This document shows positions 16,602 to 25,523 of a stretch of 64,000 nt of DNA, piece after piece. Origin of the DNA: Comamonas aquatica NBRC 14918 (lineage in GTDB: Bacteria; Pseudomonadota; Gammaproteobacteria; Burkholderiales; Burkholderiaceae_C); assembly GCF_000739875.1 (NCBI RefSeq), contig NZ_BBJR01000048.1, positions 1-64,000 of the forward strand, read 5' to 3'. The position numbers were made by a program, and so were the translations under genes. Position 1 is the first letter of the stretch, and each line of letters starts with the position of its first letter. The notes below the pieces were generated by a model, which had not been told where the DNA came from, did no database searches, and saw nothing but the letters and a program-made list of their open reading frames with translations.

Positions 16602-17564
16602 ATGAGTGTTTTCCTCGCCAAACGCCTGCTCACGCTGATTGCCACCCTGCTCGGGGCATCGGTCGTGGTGTTTGCCGTGCTGGAGGTCTTGCCGGGCAAC
16701 GCCGCCCAGGTGCTGATGGGCCCCGATGCCGATCCCGAGGCCGTGGCTGCCATGGCCGAGCAACTGGGCCTGCACCAGCCCGCGCTGCAGCGCTACGCCC
16801 ACTGGGTGCTGTGCTTTTTCACCGGCGACCTGGGCAACAGCTATGCCTATGGCTCGCCCGTGTGGGAGCTAGTGGGGGAGCGCCTGGCGCTGACCCTGCC
16901 GCTGGCCATCCTGGCCATGGCCCTGACCACCGTGCTGGCCTTGCTGGCGGGTGTGTATGCCGCCTCCCAGCACAACAAGCTGGGCGACATCGGCACCATG
17001 GGCCTGGCCCAGCTGGGCATTGCCATCCCCAACTTCTGGTTTGCCATCCTGCTGATCCTGCTGTTTTCCGTGAAGCTGCAGTGGTTCTCGGCCGGCGGGT
17101 TTCCCGGCTGGAGCGCCGAGATGGGCGGCGGCTTCTGGCCCGCGCTGCAAGCCCTGCTGCTGCCCGCCATCGCTCTGGCCGTGGTGCAGGCCGCCATCCT
17201 GGCCCGCATCACACGCTCGGCCGTGCTGGAGGTGCTGCGCGAAGACTTCGTGCGCACCGCGCGCGCCAAGGGCCTGAGCCAGCGCGCCGTGCTCTGGGGT
17301 CATGTGCTGCGCAATGCCATGATTCCGGTGGTCACCGTCATGGGGCTGCAGTTTGCCAACCTGCTGGCCGGCACCATCGTGGTGGAGAACGTGTTCTACC
17401 TGCCCGGCCTGGGCCGGCTGATCTTCCAGTCCATCGCCAACCGCGACCTCATCGTGGTGCGCAACTGCGTGATGCTGGTGGCTGCCATGGTCATCGTGGT
17501 CAACTTCGTGGTGGACGTGCTGTACGCGGCCATCGATCCGCGCGTGAAGGCCAGCGACCTATGA
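16602..17564 (+). CDS. ABC transporter permease, peptide/nickel (DppB) type
   Basis: A 320-residue inner-membrane protein with about six transmembrane helices. The N-terminal helix has the DppB/OppB look (F-L-A-K-R-L-L-T-L-I-A-T-L-L-G). The EAA-type coupling loop is D-F-V-R-T-A-R-A-K-G-L near residues 222-232. It pairs with the next gene as the heterodimeric pore. Its stop overlaps the next start (ATGA). The five genes 16602-21903 form one operon in the order permease, permease, ATPase, ATPase, binding protein. ATG 16602 begins at the family-like M-S-V-F-L-A-K-R. Confidence 0.93.
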   Translation: MSVFLAKRLLTLIATLLGASVVVFAVLEVLPGNAAQVLMGPDADPEAVAAMAEQLGLHQPALQRYAHWVLCFFTGDLGNSYAYGSPVWELVGERLALTLPLAILAMALTTVLALLAGVYAASQHNKLGDIGTMGLAQLGIAIPNFWFAILLILLFSVKLQWFSAGGFPGWSAEMGGGFWPALQALLLPAIALAVVQAAILARITRSAVLEVLREDFVRTARAKGLSQRAVLWGHVLRNAMIPVVTVMGLQFANLLAGTIVVENVFYLPGLGRLIFQSIANRDLIVVRNCVMLVAAMVIVVNFVVDVLYAAIDPRVKASDL

Positions 17565-18409
17565 GCGCCACCGCCGCCTGGCCACAGCGCGCGCTGCGCC
17601 ATCCCAGCCTGGTGGTGGGCGCCGCACTGACGCTAGCCCTGATAGCCACCGCCCTGCTGTCCTTCGTTTGGACACCGTGGAGCCCCTATGAGATGAACCT
17701 GGACGCCAAGCTGCTGGCGCCCAGCGCCCAGTTCTGGATGGGCACCGATGCCTTTGGCCGCGATGTGCTGTCGCAGATCATGGTCGGGGCGCGCAGCTCG
17801 ATCGCCGTGGGCCTGGTGGCCGTGGGCATCGGCCTGGTCTGTGGCGTGGCCCTGGGTCTGCTGGCCTCGGCCCTGCGTGGCTGGACCGAAGAGCTCATCA
17901 TGCGGCTGTCGGACTTCACCTTCGCTTTTCCCGCCATCCTGTCGGCCATCATGATGACGGCGGTGTTCGGCCCGGGCATGGTCAACGCCATCGTCGCCAT
18001 CGGCATCTTCAACATTCCCACCTTCGCGCGCATCACCCGGGCCTCGGCGAACGCCATCTGGGCGCGCGAGTACGTGATGGCGGCGCGCGCCTGCGGCAAG
18101 CACCGCCTGAGCATCACCATGCAGCATGTGCTGCCCAACATCCTGGGCGTGCTGGTGGTGCAGGCCACCATCCAGTTCGCCCTGGCCATCCTGGCCGAGG
18201 CCGCCCTATCCTACCTGGGCCTGGGTACCCAGCCGCCGCAGCCATCCTGGGGGCGCATGCTCAGCGATGCCCAGACCCTGATGTTCCAGGCGCCGCTGCT
18301 GGCCGTCTTTCCCGGCGCAGCGATTGCCCTGGCCGTGCTGGGCCTGAACCTGCTGGGCGATGGCCTGCGCGACCTGCTGGATCCGCGCCTGTCCCGCCAG
18401 CGCCAGTGA
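17561..18409 (+). CDS. ABC transporter permease, peptide/nickel (DppC) type
   Basis: A 282-residue membrane protein with the DppC/OppC N-terminal helix (L-V-V-G-A-A-L-T-L-A-L-I-A-T-A-L) and a short periplasmic stretch with H/G-T-D-A-F-G-R-D-V-L, a hallmark of this subfamily. The coupling loop is E-Y-V-M-A-A-R-A-C-G near residues 170-180. The C-terminus has W-G-R-M-L-S-D-A, also typical. Start ATG 17561 overlaps the previous stop by four bases; its own stop overlaps the next gene's GTG, so the four transport genes are translationally coupled. Confidence 0.93.
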   Translation: MSATAAWPQRALRHPSLVVGAALTLALIATALLSFVWTPWSPYEMNLDAKLLAPSAQFWMGTDAFGRDVLSQIMVGARSSIAVGLVAVGIGLVCGVALGLLASALRGWTEELIMRLSDFTFAFPAILSAIMMTAVFGPGMVNAIVAIGIFNIPTFARITRASANAIWAREYVMAARACGKHRLSITMQHVLPNILGVLVVQATIQFALAILAEAALSYLGLGTQPPQPSWGRMLSDAQTLMFQAPLLAVFPGAAIALAVLGLNLLGDGLRDLLDPRLSRQRQ

Positions 18410-19461
18410 GCCCCGCCATGCCCTTGCTTGAAGTCACCGGCCTCAACCTCTTTCTGCGCAGCTCCGGCCGCAGCGTGCAGGCGCTGCGCCACCTCTCGTT
18501 CAAGCTGGAACGCGGCGGTGCCCTGGGCCTGATCGGGGAATCCGGCAGCGGTAAATCGCTGACCGCGATGACGCTGATGGGCCTGCAGCCCCAGCAAGCC
18601 AGCGTGACCGGTAGCCTGCAGTGGGAAGGCCAGGAGCTACTGGGCAGCACCGAGCGCCAGTGGCAGGCGCTGCGCGGCAACCGCATGGCCATGGTGTTCC
18701 AGGAACCCATGACCGCCCTCAATCCGGTGCACACCATCGGCCGCCAGGTGGCGGAACCCATGGTGCGCCACCTGGGCCTGGCGCCGCGCGAAGCCCTGAA
18801 GGCCGCCACCGGCCTGCTGGAGCGCGTGGGCATCCCCGAGCCCTCGGTGCGCGTGCACGACTACCCGCACCAGTTCTCCGGCGGTCAGCGCCAGCGCATC
18901 ACGATCGCCATGGCCCTGGCCTGCCAGCCGGACCTGCTGATCGCCGACGAACCCACCACAGCCCTGGACGTGACGGTGCAGCAGCAGATCCTGGACCTGA
19001 TCAACGACCTGGTGGCCGAGCGCGACATGGCGCTGATCCTGATCTCGCACGACCTGGGCGTGATCTCGCAGAACGTGGACGACATGCTGGTCATGTACGG
19101 CGGGCAGATCGTCGAAAGCGGGCCCACGGCGGCCATCTTCCGCCACATGGCCCACCCCTACACCCGCGGGCTGATGGCGGCCCGCCCGCGCCTGGATGCC
19201 GCGCGCCAGCCCAGTGGCCAGCCGTATGCGCTGTTCACCATCGCCGGCAACGTGCCCGCCCTGCCCGATCTGCCGCGCGGCTGCACCTTTGCCGGCCGCT
19301 GCCCATTCACCGAGGCCCGCTGCTTCGAGGAGCGCCCGCAGCGGGTGGGCATTCCCAGCTTCCAGCCGCAGGAGGCCGAATACAGCAGCCTGGGCGTGCA
19401 CCAGGTGCGCTGCCTGCGCCCGCAAGCCATGCGCCCCGGCAACACGGAGGCCTGGCAATGA
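18406..19461 (+). CDS. ABC transporter ATP-binding protein, DppD/OppD type
   Basis: A 351-residue cytosolic ATPase. Walker A is G-E-S-G-S-G-K-S (about residues 45-52), signature F-S-G-G-Q-R-Q-R, Walker [14 protein letters not shown], and the H-loop is in I-S-H-D-L-G. The C-terminal oligopeptide extension has a Cys-rich motif (G-C-T-F-A-G-R-C-P ... C-F ... C), which in DppD relatives binds a [4Fe-4S] cluster. The start is GTG 18406 (overlapping GTGA) or ATG 18418 (M-P-L-L-E-V); neither has a strong Shine-Dalgarno. Confidence 0.93.
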   Translation: MSPAMPLLEVTGLNLFLRSSGRSVQALRHLSFKLERGGALGLIGESGSGKSLTAMTLMGLQPQQASVTGSLQWEGQELLGSTERQWQALRGNRMAMVFQEPMTALNPVHTIGRQVAEPMVRHLGLAPREALKAATGLLERVGIPEPSVRVHDYPHQFSGGQRQRITIAMALACQPDLLIADEPTTALDVTVQQQILDLINDLVAERDMALILISHDLGVISQNVDDMLVMYGGQIVESGPTAAIFRHMAHPYTRGLMAARPRLDAARQPSGQPYALFTIAGNVPALPDLPRGCTFAGRCPFTEARCFEERPQRVGIPSFQPQEAEYSSLGVHQVRCLRPQAMRPGNTEAWQ

Positions 19462-20321
19462 CCCCCGACAACCTGCGCCCGCCGCTGCTGCAGCTGCAGG
19501 ACGTCAGCAAGACCTACCGCCTGCCGCGGCGCCAGCTGTGGCAGCCCGCCCCCCTGGTGCAGGCCCTGCACGGCGTGGATGTGACGGTGTACAGCGGGCG
19601 CAATGTCGGCATCGTCGGCGAATCCGGCTGTGGCAAATCCACGCTGGCGCGCCTGGCAATGGCGCTGGACAGCCCCAGCAGCGGCCAGGTGCTGTTTGAA
19701 GGCCAGGACCTGCACCGCCTGCCCCGCCCGGCCCTGCGCGCGCTGCGGCGTGACTTTCAGATGGTGTTCCAGGACCCCTACGGCTCGCTAGACCCGCGCA
19801 TGACCGTGGCGCGGATCGTGGCCGAACCCCTGAGCGCCCAGGCCAACACCAACCGCCTGGAGCAGCGCGAACGGGCCGCCGAGGTGCTGGCCCAGGTGGG
19901 CCTGCACCCGCACGACCTGGACAAGTACCCACACGAATTCTCGGGCGGCCAGCGCCAGCGGATTGCGATTGCCCGGGCCCTGATCACGCGGCCCAAGCTC
20001 ATCGTCGCCGACGAACCGCTCAGCGCGCTGGATGTCTCCATCCAGGCCCAGGTGCTGAACCTGCTGCTGGACCTGCAGCAGCGCTTTGGCATGACCTACC
20101 TGCTCATCAGCCACGACCTGGCCGTGGTCAACCACCTGTGCGATGAAGTGCTGGTCATGCAGCAAGGCCAGGTGGTCGAGCGCGGCACGCCCCACCAGCT
20201 GTTCACGCAGGCGCGCCACCCCTACACCCAGACGCTGGTGAACGCCGTGCCCCAGATTGCCCCGGGCCGCGCGCGGGCCCTGCGCCAGTTGCGGGCCAAA
20301 GCCCCGTCCAACTTGGTGTAA
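19458..20321 (+). CDS. ABC transporter ATP-binding protein, DppF/OppF type
   Basis: A 287-residue partner ATPase. Walker A is G-E-S-G-C-G-K-S, signature F-S-G-G-Q-R-Q-R, Walker B L-I-V-A-D-E-P-L-S-A-L-D, and the H-loop is in I-S-H-D-L-A-V-V. The oligopeptide C-terminal extension (H-P-Y-T-Q-T-L-V-N-A-V-P) is shorter and lacks the Cys cluster of its partner. ATG 19458 overlaps the previous stop (ATGA). The binding-protein gene follows after 82 bp. Confidence 0.93.
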   Translation: MTPDNLRPPLLQLQDVSKTYRLPRRQLWQPAPLVQALHGVDVTVYSGRNVGIVGESGCGKSTLARLAMALDSPSSGQVLFEGQDLHRLPRPALRALRRDFQMVFQDPYGSLDPRMTVARIVAEPLSAQANTNRLEQRERAAEVLAQVGLHPHDLDKYPHEFSGGQRQRIAIARALITRPKLIVADEPLSALDVSIQAQVLNLLLDLQQRFGMTYLLISHDLAVVNHLCDEVLVMQQGQVVERGTPHQLFTQARHPYTQTLVNAVPQIAPGRARALRQLRAKAPSNLV

Positions 20322-20403
20322 AAACGCGCATTGCTTGGCCGGGCCACCCCGGCCCGCCAGCTTGTTGACCCGATACCCAGAAGCCCCCCGGAGACCCGCC
20401 ACC

Positions 20404-21903
20404 ATGATCCACCGCCGCAGTTTGCTTGCCTCTGGCGCGCTTGCCAGCCTGACCACGCTCATGCCCATGGGCAGCTGGGCGCAAGCCAAGAAAGACACGG
20501 TGACGCTGGCGCTGGCGCTGGAGCCGCCGGTGCTCGACCCCACGGCCAGCGCCTCCTCGTCGATCGCCGAGATCACGCAGTACAACATCTACGAGACCCT
20601 CACCAAGATCAACCCCGACGGCAGCGTCTCGCCGCTGCTGGCCGAAAGCTGGGAGGTCTCGCACGACCTCAAGACCTACACCTTCCGCCTGCGCAAGGGC
20701 GTGCGCTTCCACAACGGCGAAGTCTTCGACGCGCTGGCCGTGAAGTTCTCGTTCGAGCGCGCCGGTGGCGAAAAGAGCACCAACAAGGACAAGCGCAGCT
20801 TTGCTAACCTGCAGGTGCGGGTGATCGATCCACACACGGTCGAGCTGGTCACCGAGGACATCGACCCCGACTTCCTGTTCGTGCTGGGCCAGGGCACCTC
20901 CATCATCGTCGAGCCCAAGAGCGCCCCCACCAACGCCACCAAGCCTGTGGGCACCGGCCCCTACCGCCTGGGCATGTGGCAAAAGGGCGCCTCCATCACC
21001 CTGGTGGCCTGGCCGCAGTACCGCGATCCGGCCAAGATCCGCATCCGCCGCGCCACCTTCCGCTTCATCCCCGATGCGGCCGCCCAGGTCGCTGCCCTGC
21101 TGGCCGGCGATGTGGACGCCTTCCCGCGTGCCACACCGCGCAGCGTGCCCCAGTTCGAGAAGGACGGGCGCTTCCAGGTCCTGGTCAGCGGCTCGCGCGC
21201 CAAGACCATCCTGGCCATCAACAACGGCCGCAAGCCGCTCAACGATGTGCGCGTGCGCAAGGCGATTGCCGCCGCCCTGGACCGCAAGGCCATCATCGAA
21301 GGTGCCGCCGAGGGCTATGGCGTGCCGATTGGCAGCCACTACGTGCCCGGCGCCTTTGGCTATGTGGACACCACCGGCATCAACCCGCACAACCTCGACA
21401 AGGCCAAGGCCCTGCTGGCCGAGGCCGGCGTGAAGCTGCCGCTGAAGCTGAACATGACGCTGCCCCCCGCACCGTACGCGCGCCAGGGCGGTGAAATCAT
21501 TGCCGCCCAGCTGGCCAAGGTGGGCATCGAGGTCAAGCTGCAGAACGTGGAATGGGCGCAGTGGCTGTCCGGCACCTACGGCAACAAGCAGTACGACCTG
21601 ACCATGATCAGCCACGTCGAGCCCTTCGACCTGGGCAACTTCGCCAAGCCCGACTACTACTGGGCCTACGACTCGCAGGCCTTCCGCGACCTGTTCGACA
21701 AGATCAAGCACACGCCCAAGCCCACGGACCGCGCGCGCCTGCTGGGCGAGGCCCAGCGCCTGCTGGCCAACGACGCGGTGCATGGCTTCCTGTACCAGCC
21801 GCAGTGGGTGACGATTGCCAACAAGCACCTGCGCGGGCTGTGGAAGGACATGCCGATTTTCGTCAACGACCTGTCGGTGATGCACTGGTCGGAGAAATCC
21901 TAA
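20404..21903 (+). CDS. ABC transporter substrate-binding protein, family 5 (peptide/nickel type)
   Basis: A 499-residue periplasmic receptor of the DppA/OppA/NikA family. The signal peptide M-I-H-R-R-S-L-L-A-S has a twin-arginine pair followed by a hydrophobic stretch and A-Q-A cleavage, so Tat export is possible. The body opens with L-A-L-A-L-E-P-P-V-L-D-P and has the family segment Y-T-F-R-L-R-K-G-V-R-F-H-N-G. It is the last gene of the operon, unusual only in that the receptor is distal rather than first. Substrate (dipeptide, oligopeptide, glutathione or other) cannot be read. A strong terminator follows. Confidence 0.92.
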   Translation: MIHRRSLLASGALASLTTLMPMGSWAQAKKDTVTLALALEPPVLDPTASASSSIAEITQYNIYETLTKINPDGSVSPLLAESWEVSHDLKTYTFRLRKGVRFHNGEVFDALAVKFSFERAGGEKSTNKDKRSFANLQVRVIDPHTVELVTEDIDPDFLFVLGQGTSIIVEPKSAPTNATKPVGTGPYRLGMWQKGASITLVAWPQYRDPAKIRIRRATFRFIPDAAAQVAALLAGDVDAFPRATPRSVPQFEKDGRFQVLVSGSRAKTILAINNGRKPLNDVRVRKAIAAALDRKAIIEGAAEGYGVPIGSHYVPGAFGYVDTTGINPHNLDKAKALLAEAGVKLPLKLNMTLPPAPYARQGGEIIAAQLAKVGIEVKLQNVEWAQWLSGTYGNKQYDLTMISHVEPFDLGNFAKPDYYWAYDSQAFRDLFDKIKHTPKPTDRARLLGEAQRLLANDAVHGFLYQPQWVTIANKHLRGLWKDMPIFVNDLSVMHWSEKS

Positions 21904-21915
21904 TCACCAGCAACC

Positions 21916-21995
21916 ATAGCGCCTGGCGCTGATGGAACAAGGGCTTCAGAGCAAAAACACTCTGACGCCCTTTTTTTATGCGCGCAAAGCGCTCC
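21916..21995 (+). terminator. Terminator embedded in dispersed palindrome, copy C
   Basis: The inner hairpin AAGGGC-t-TCAGAG / CTCTGA-c-GCCC (21939-21970) is followed by seven T's (21971-21977): a strong rho-independent terminator for the ABC operon. It is flanked by the family's outer boxes ATAGCGCCTGGCGCT (21916-21930) and AAAGCGCTCC (21986-21995), so it is a long-form copy like those at 6057 and 30635. Confidence 0.75.
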
Positions 21996-21999
21996 GTTT

Positions 22000-22650
22000 T
22001 TATTTGTCCACCGTCGCCAGGCGCACGGCCAGACCCAGGAAGACCACGCCTGTCAGGCGGTTAAGCCACCACTGCGCGCGGGCCGAGCCCATCAGCACCT
22101 GGCCGAAGACGCCGGAAAAACACGCCACGGCCGCGAACACCGGAAACGCCGCCAGCACAAACACCCCGCCCAGCACCAGCAACTGCAGGGCCACGCTGCC
22201 GCGCGCCGGGTCGGCAAACTGCGGCAAAAAGGCCAGGAAGAAGATCAGCACCTTGGGGTTGGTCAGGTTCATCACCACCCCGCGCCCGACCAGGCGCCAG
22301 GCCTGGGCCGCATCCAGGCGGTCGGCGCGCGCCGTCTGCACCTGCGGCAGCGCGGACCGCTGCGCCGGGGCCCGCAAGGCCCCCCAGGCCAGGTACGCCA
22401 GATAGGCCGCGCCGCACCATTTCAACAGTGTGAAGGCCAGGGGCGATGCGGCCAGCACCGCCGCCAAGCCCAGCGCCACCGCCAGCGTGTGGCCCAGCAC
22501 GCCCAGGCACAGGCCCAGCACCACGCACAGGCCCACGCGCCAGCCGCGCTGCACCGACTGCACCAGCACAAACAGGTTGTCCGGTCCCGGGCTGAGCGAC
22601 AGCAGCAAGGCTGCGCCATAGAAAGCCACCAATGTTTCCCAAGCAGGCAT
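22000..22650 (-). CDS. LysE/RhtB-family amino-acid exporter
   Basis: A 216-residue inner-membrane protein with about six transmembrane helices. The family signature is near the N-terminus: L-L-L-S-L-S-P-G-P-D-N-L-F-V-L (residues about 15-29). A second is N-L-T-N-P-K-V-L-I-F-F in the middle. RhtB-family proteins export neutral amino acids or homoserine lactones; the substrate here is unknown. It stands alone, convergent with the ABC operon and separated by 71 bp from the small gene upstream. Confidence 0.9.
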   Translation of the reverse strand: MPAWETLVAFYGAALLLSLSPGPDNLFVLVQSVQRGWRVGLCVVLGLCLGVLGHTLAVALGLAAVLAASPLAFTLLKWCGAAYLAYLAWGALRAPAQRSALPQVQTARADRLDAAQAWRLVGRGVVMNLTNPKVLIFFLAFLPQFADPARGSVALQLLVLGGVFVLAAFPVFAAVACFSGVFGQVLMGSARAQWWLNRLTGVVFLGLAVRLATVDK

Positions 22651-22721
22651 GTGTCAGGCGCCGTGTGGCGCTTCGCAAAAAATGCCATTGTGCAGGCGCC
22701 GCGCGTGCGCCACAACCGGCG

Positions 22722-22946
22722 TCAGCGCGGTGGCACCTGGCGCTGCGGACGGCACTGGGGGTTGTTGAAGGGCCCCTCCGCCTGCGTCCAGCCCTGGCGC
22801 GGCATGAACTGCGCGCACACGCGCTGGCCGTCGACCTTGCTGGTCCACCAGTACCAGGGCGCCGGCGCGGCACGCGCGCCCTCCAGGCCCATCCACAGCA
22901 GCAGCGCGCCGCTGCAACTCACAACATATCGCAGCATGCGGGCCAC
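22722..22946 (-). CDS. Small exported Trp/Cys-containing protein, function unknown
   Basis: A 74-residue protein with an N-terminal hydrophobic signal (L-R-Y-V-V-S-C-S-G-A-L-L-L-W) and likely cleavage after A-R-A-A. The mature ~48 residues contain P-W-Y-W-W-T-S, a Q-R-V-C, and F-N-N-P-Q-C, so two Cys could form a disulfide in the periplasm. I do not recognise a family. GTG 22946 has GGGG just upstream and overlaps the end of the DMT-transporter gene region; ATG 22937 is the alternative. The tight coupling to the transporter argues that it is real. Confidence 0.65.
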   Translation of the reverse strand: MARMLRYVVSCSGALLLWMGLEGARAAPAPWYWWTSKVDGQRVCAQFMPRQGWTQAEGPFNNPQCRPQRQVPPR

Positions 22947-22947
22947 T

Positions 22948-23829
22948 TTACCCCAGGCCCAGCGCCGTCACCCCCATGGCGATCAGCACCGCCCCGACCA
23001 TGCGCACCAGGCGGTCGCCCTCCCGCAGCAGGTGGCCACCAATCAGGGCCGCGAACAGCATGGACACCTCGCGCGCCGGCGCCACGTGCGAGATGGGTGC
23101 GCTTTGCATGGCAAACAGCACCAGCACATAGGCCACCGGGCTGACCACGGCCACCAGCAGCGCCCAGCGCCACTGCACCATCCACAGCACACGGGCCTCG
23201 GGCAGGTTGCGCAGCACCACAGGCGACAGCAGCAGCACACGCAGGCAGCTGCCCAGGTAGTCGATCAGGATGGGGGACAGCAGCAGCACCTTGACGCCAT
23301 AGCCATCGACCACGGTATAGGCCGCAATGAACACCCCGGTCAGCAGGCCGTACAGCAGACCCTGGTGCAACCGCAGGCGGGCCTCCGGGTCCTGGCGCGC
23401 GCGCAGCAGGCCCGGCCCCCCGGCGATCAGGAACACGCCCAGCACCACGCCGGCCACGCCCAGCAGGCCCAGCTGCGAGATCTCCTCGCCCAGCACCACG
23501 ATGGCAAACAGCGAGCTGATCAGCGGGCCGCTGCCGCGCGCCAGCGGATAGACCACGGTCAGGTCGGCATGGCGGTAGCCGCGCAGCAAAATCACGTAAT
23601 ACGCCAGGTGCAGCACCCCGCTGACGGCCACCAGGGCCCAGGCCTGCCAGCCCCAGTGCAGCACCACATCGTGGCCCACCCACCAGGCCAGGGGCGCCCA
23701 GACCAGCACCAGCAGCAACGAGCTGAAGAAGGCGAAGCGCGCATCACCGCCGGCTTTCTTGGCGGCAATGTTCCAGCCGGCATGGATCAGGCCGGCCAAC
23801 AGAATCAGGGCGAAGGCTTGCAGTGACAT
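22948..23829 (-). CDS. DMT-superfamily (EamA) transporter
   Basis: A 293-residue membrane protein with about ten transmembrane helices in two EamA repeats; the second begins near G-L-L-Y-G-L-L-T-G-V-F-I. The Y-P-L-A-R-G-S-G-P-L segment is typical of the drug/metabolite transporter superfamily. Substrate is unknown. ATG 23829 (M-S-L-Q-A-F-A-L) starts directly with the first helix, so I prefer it to the frame extension to 23865. The small exported protein starts right after its stop. Confidence 0.9.
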   Translation of the reverse strand: MSLQAFALILLAGLIHAGWNIAAKKAGGDARFAFFSSLLLVLVWAPLAWWVGHDVVLHWGWQAWALVAVSGVLHLAYYVILLRGYRHADLTVVYPLARGSGPLISSLFAIVVLGEEISQLGLLGVAGVVLGVFLIAGGPGLLRARQDPEARLRLHQGLLYGLLTGVFIAAYTVVDGYGVKVLLLSPILIDYLGSCLRVLLLSPVVLRNLPEARVLWMVQWRWALLVAVVSPVAYVLVLFAMQSAPISHVAPAREVSMLFAALIGGHLLREGDRLVRMVGAVLIAMGVTALGLG

Positions 23830-23925
23830 AGGGACCCGGGGCAGCGCCAGCGGCGCCGTGCCCACGGAGCGCAGGCAAGAAAAAGGCTGCGGGGTACGCA
23901 GCCGGAATGAAGGGGGAAACCGCGC

Positions 23926-24660
23926 TTACTGGCGCCCGGGGATCAGGGCCAAGAACTCGCGGCGCAGCGTGGGATCCTTGAGGAAGGCGCCGCGCATGAC
24001 CGAGTTCAGCATCTTGCTGTCCTTTTCGCGCACACCGCGCCAGGACATGCAGAAATGCGAGCATTCCATGACCACGGCCAGGCCGTCAGGTCGGGTTTTT
24101 TCCATGATCAGGTCGGCCAGCTGGATGATGCCTTCCTCCTGGATCTGGGGGCGGCCCAGCACCCAGTCGACCAGGCGTGCGTACTTGGACAGGCCGATCA
24201 CATTGGTGTGCTTGTTGGGCATCACGCCGATCCACACCTTGCCCATGACGGGGCACAGGTGGTGGCTGCAGGCGCTGCGCACCGTGATGGGGCCGACGAT
24301 CATCAGCTCGTTCAGGTGCTTGCCGTTCGGGAACTCGGTGATCTTGGGCGGCTGGTGGTAGCGGCCGGCGAACACTTCCTTGAGGTACATCTTGGCCACA
24401 CGGCGGGCCGTGGCCTGGCTGTTGTGGTCGTTGGCGGTGTCGATGACCATGCTGTCCAGCACGCCCTGCATCTTGGCCTCGACCTCGTCGAGCAGCAACT
24501 CCATCTCGCCGGGTTCGATGAAGTCGGCGATGTTGTCGTTGGCGTTGAAACTGCGCCCTGCTGCCTGCACCCGCTCACGAATCCTGACGGAAATGGGTGT
24601 GCCCTGCGGGTCTCCACCAGCAGGCTTTTTATCGGATGCAGCAAGCAAATCTGTAAACAT
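23926..24660 (-). CDS. folE: GTP cyclohydrolase I (type IA)
   Basis: A 244-residue enzyme converting GTP to 7,8-dihydroneopterin triphosphate, first step of folate synthesis. Zinc ligands are visible in S-A-C-S-H-H-L-C-P (C131, H134) and E-C-S-H-F-C-M (C204). The G-L-S-K-Y-A-R and C-M-S-W-R-G-V motifs are also family-like. About 25-30 extra N-terminal residues precede the core. NudB, which acts on its product, is encoded 0.9 kb upstream on the same strand, with one unrelated gene between. Confidence 0.96.
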   Translation of the reverse strand: MFTDLLAASDKKPAGGDPQGTPISVRIRERVQAAGRSFNANDNIADFIEPGEMELLLDEVEAKMQGVLDSMVIDTANDHNSQATARRVAKMYLKEVFAGRYHQPPKITEFPNGKHLNELMIVGPITVRSACSHHLCPVMGKVWIGVMPNKHTNVIGLSKYARLVDWVLGRPQIQEEGIIQLADLIMEKTRPDGLAVVMECSHFCMSWRGVREKDSKMLNSVMRGAFLKDPTLRREFLALIPGRQ

Positions 24661-24719
24661 GGGCGGGATGGTAACAGTGAATCAGCGGGCCGACAGGCGC
24701 CATGGAATTAGCAATCGGC

Positions 24720-25523
24720 TCAGAGTTTGAACTCGGCAATCAGGGGCAAATGGTCGGACATGCGCCACCAGATGCGGCCCTGCGGCACCACCAGACTCAG
24801 GGGTTCCAGCCCGCGCACGTAGACATGGTCCAGCTGCGCCAACGGCAGGCGTGAGGGGTAGGTGAAGCTGCTGCGGTCGCCCTCGTATTCGTGCAGGCCG
24901 AAGCCCGCCAGCATGCGCTTGATGTGGTTGCCCCAGTCGTTGAAGTCGCCGGCCACCACAACGGGAGCGCCAGGCGGCACCTCGCGTTCGATGAACTGGT
25001 GCAGTTGCTGGATCTGGCGCACCCGGCTGCCAGCAATCAACCCCAGGTGCACCACCACGGTGTGCACGGCGCGGCCGTGGAACTCCACCTCGGCATGCAG
25101 CAGGCCACGCTGCTCGAAGCGGTGGTCCGACACGTCCAGGTGCTTGACATCGCGCACCGGCCAGCGCGACAGCAGGGCATTGCCATGCTCGCCATCCTTG
25201 GTCACGGCATTGGTGCGGTAGACCGCCTCATAGCCCTCGGGGGCCAGGTACTCGGCCTGGCCCACGGCGGGCCAGCGCTCGAAGTACTGGGCCTCGCGGC
25301 GGTTCATCTTGCGCACTTCCTGCAGGCAGACGATGTCGGCATCCAGTTGCTCCACGGCCAGGCTCAGGTTGTGGATCTCCAGCCGGCGCGTGGGCCCCAG
25401 GCCTTGCACCCCCTTGTGGATGTTGTAGGTGGCCACGCGCAGGATGCGCGGCTCCGGCGGCAGCAGGATGCCCGACGGCGTGGACGGTGACAGCGGCGAC
25501 AGGGTCGGTAACTCAAACGTCAT
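24720..25523 (-). CDS. Endonuclease/exonuclease/phosphatase-family hydrolase
   Basis: A 267-residue metal-dependent hydrolase. The EEP-fold signatures appear in order: A-T-Y-N-I-H-K-G, C-L-Q-E-V-R-K, H-L-G-L near the middle, G-D-F-N-D-W-G and M-S-D-H-L-P-L at the C-terminus. Together these are the catalytic Asn, Glu, His, Asp-Asn and Asp-His set. The substrate (nucleic acid, phospholipid or sugar phosphate) is not predictable. No signal peptide is seen; the N-terminal ~25 residues are Ser/Pro-rich. Its ATG overlaps the nudB stop (ATGA), so it is translationally coupled to NudB. Confidence 0.88.
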   Translation of the reverse strand: MTFELPTLSPLSPSTPSGILLPPEPRILRVATYNIHKGVQGLGPTRRLEIHNLSLAVEQLDADIVCLQEVRKMNRREAQYFERWPAVGQAEYLAPEGYEAVYRTNAVTKDGEHGNALLSRWPVRDVKHLDVSDHRFEQRGLLHAEVEFHGRAVHTVVVHLGLIAGSRVRQIQQLHQFIEREVPPGAPVVVAGDFNDWGNHIKRMLAGFGLHEYEGDRSSFTYPSRLPLAQLDHVYVRGLEPLSLVVPQGRIWWRMSDHLPLIAEFKL

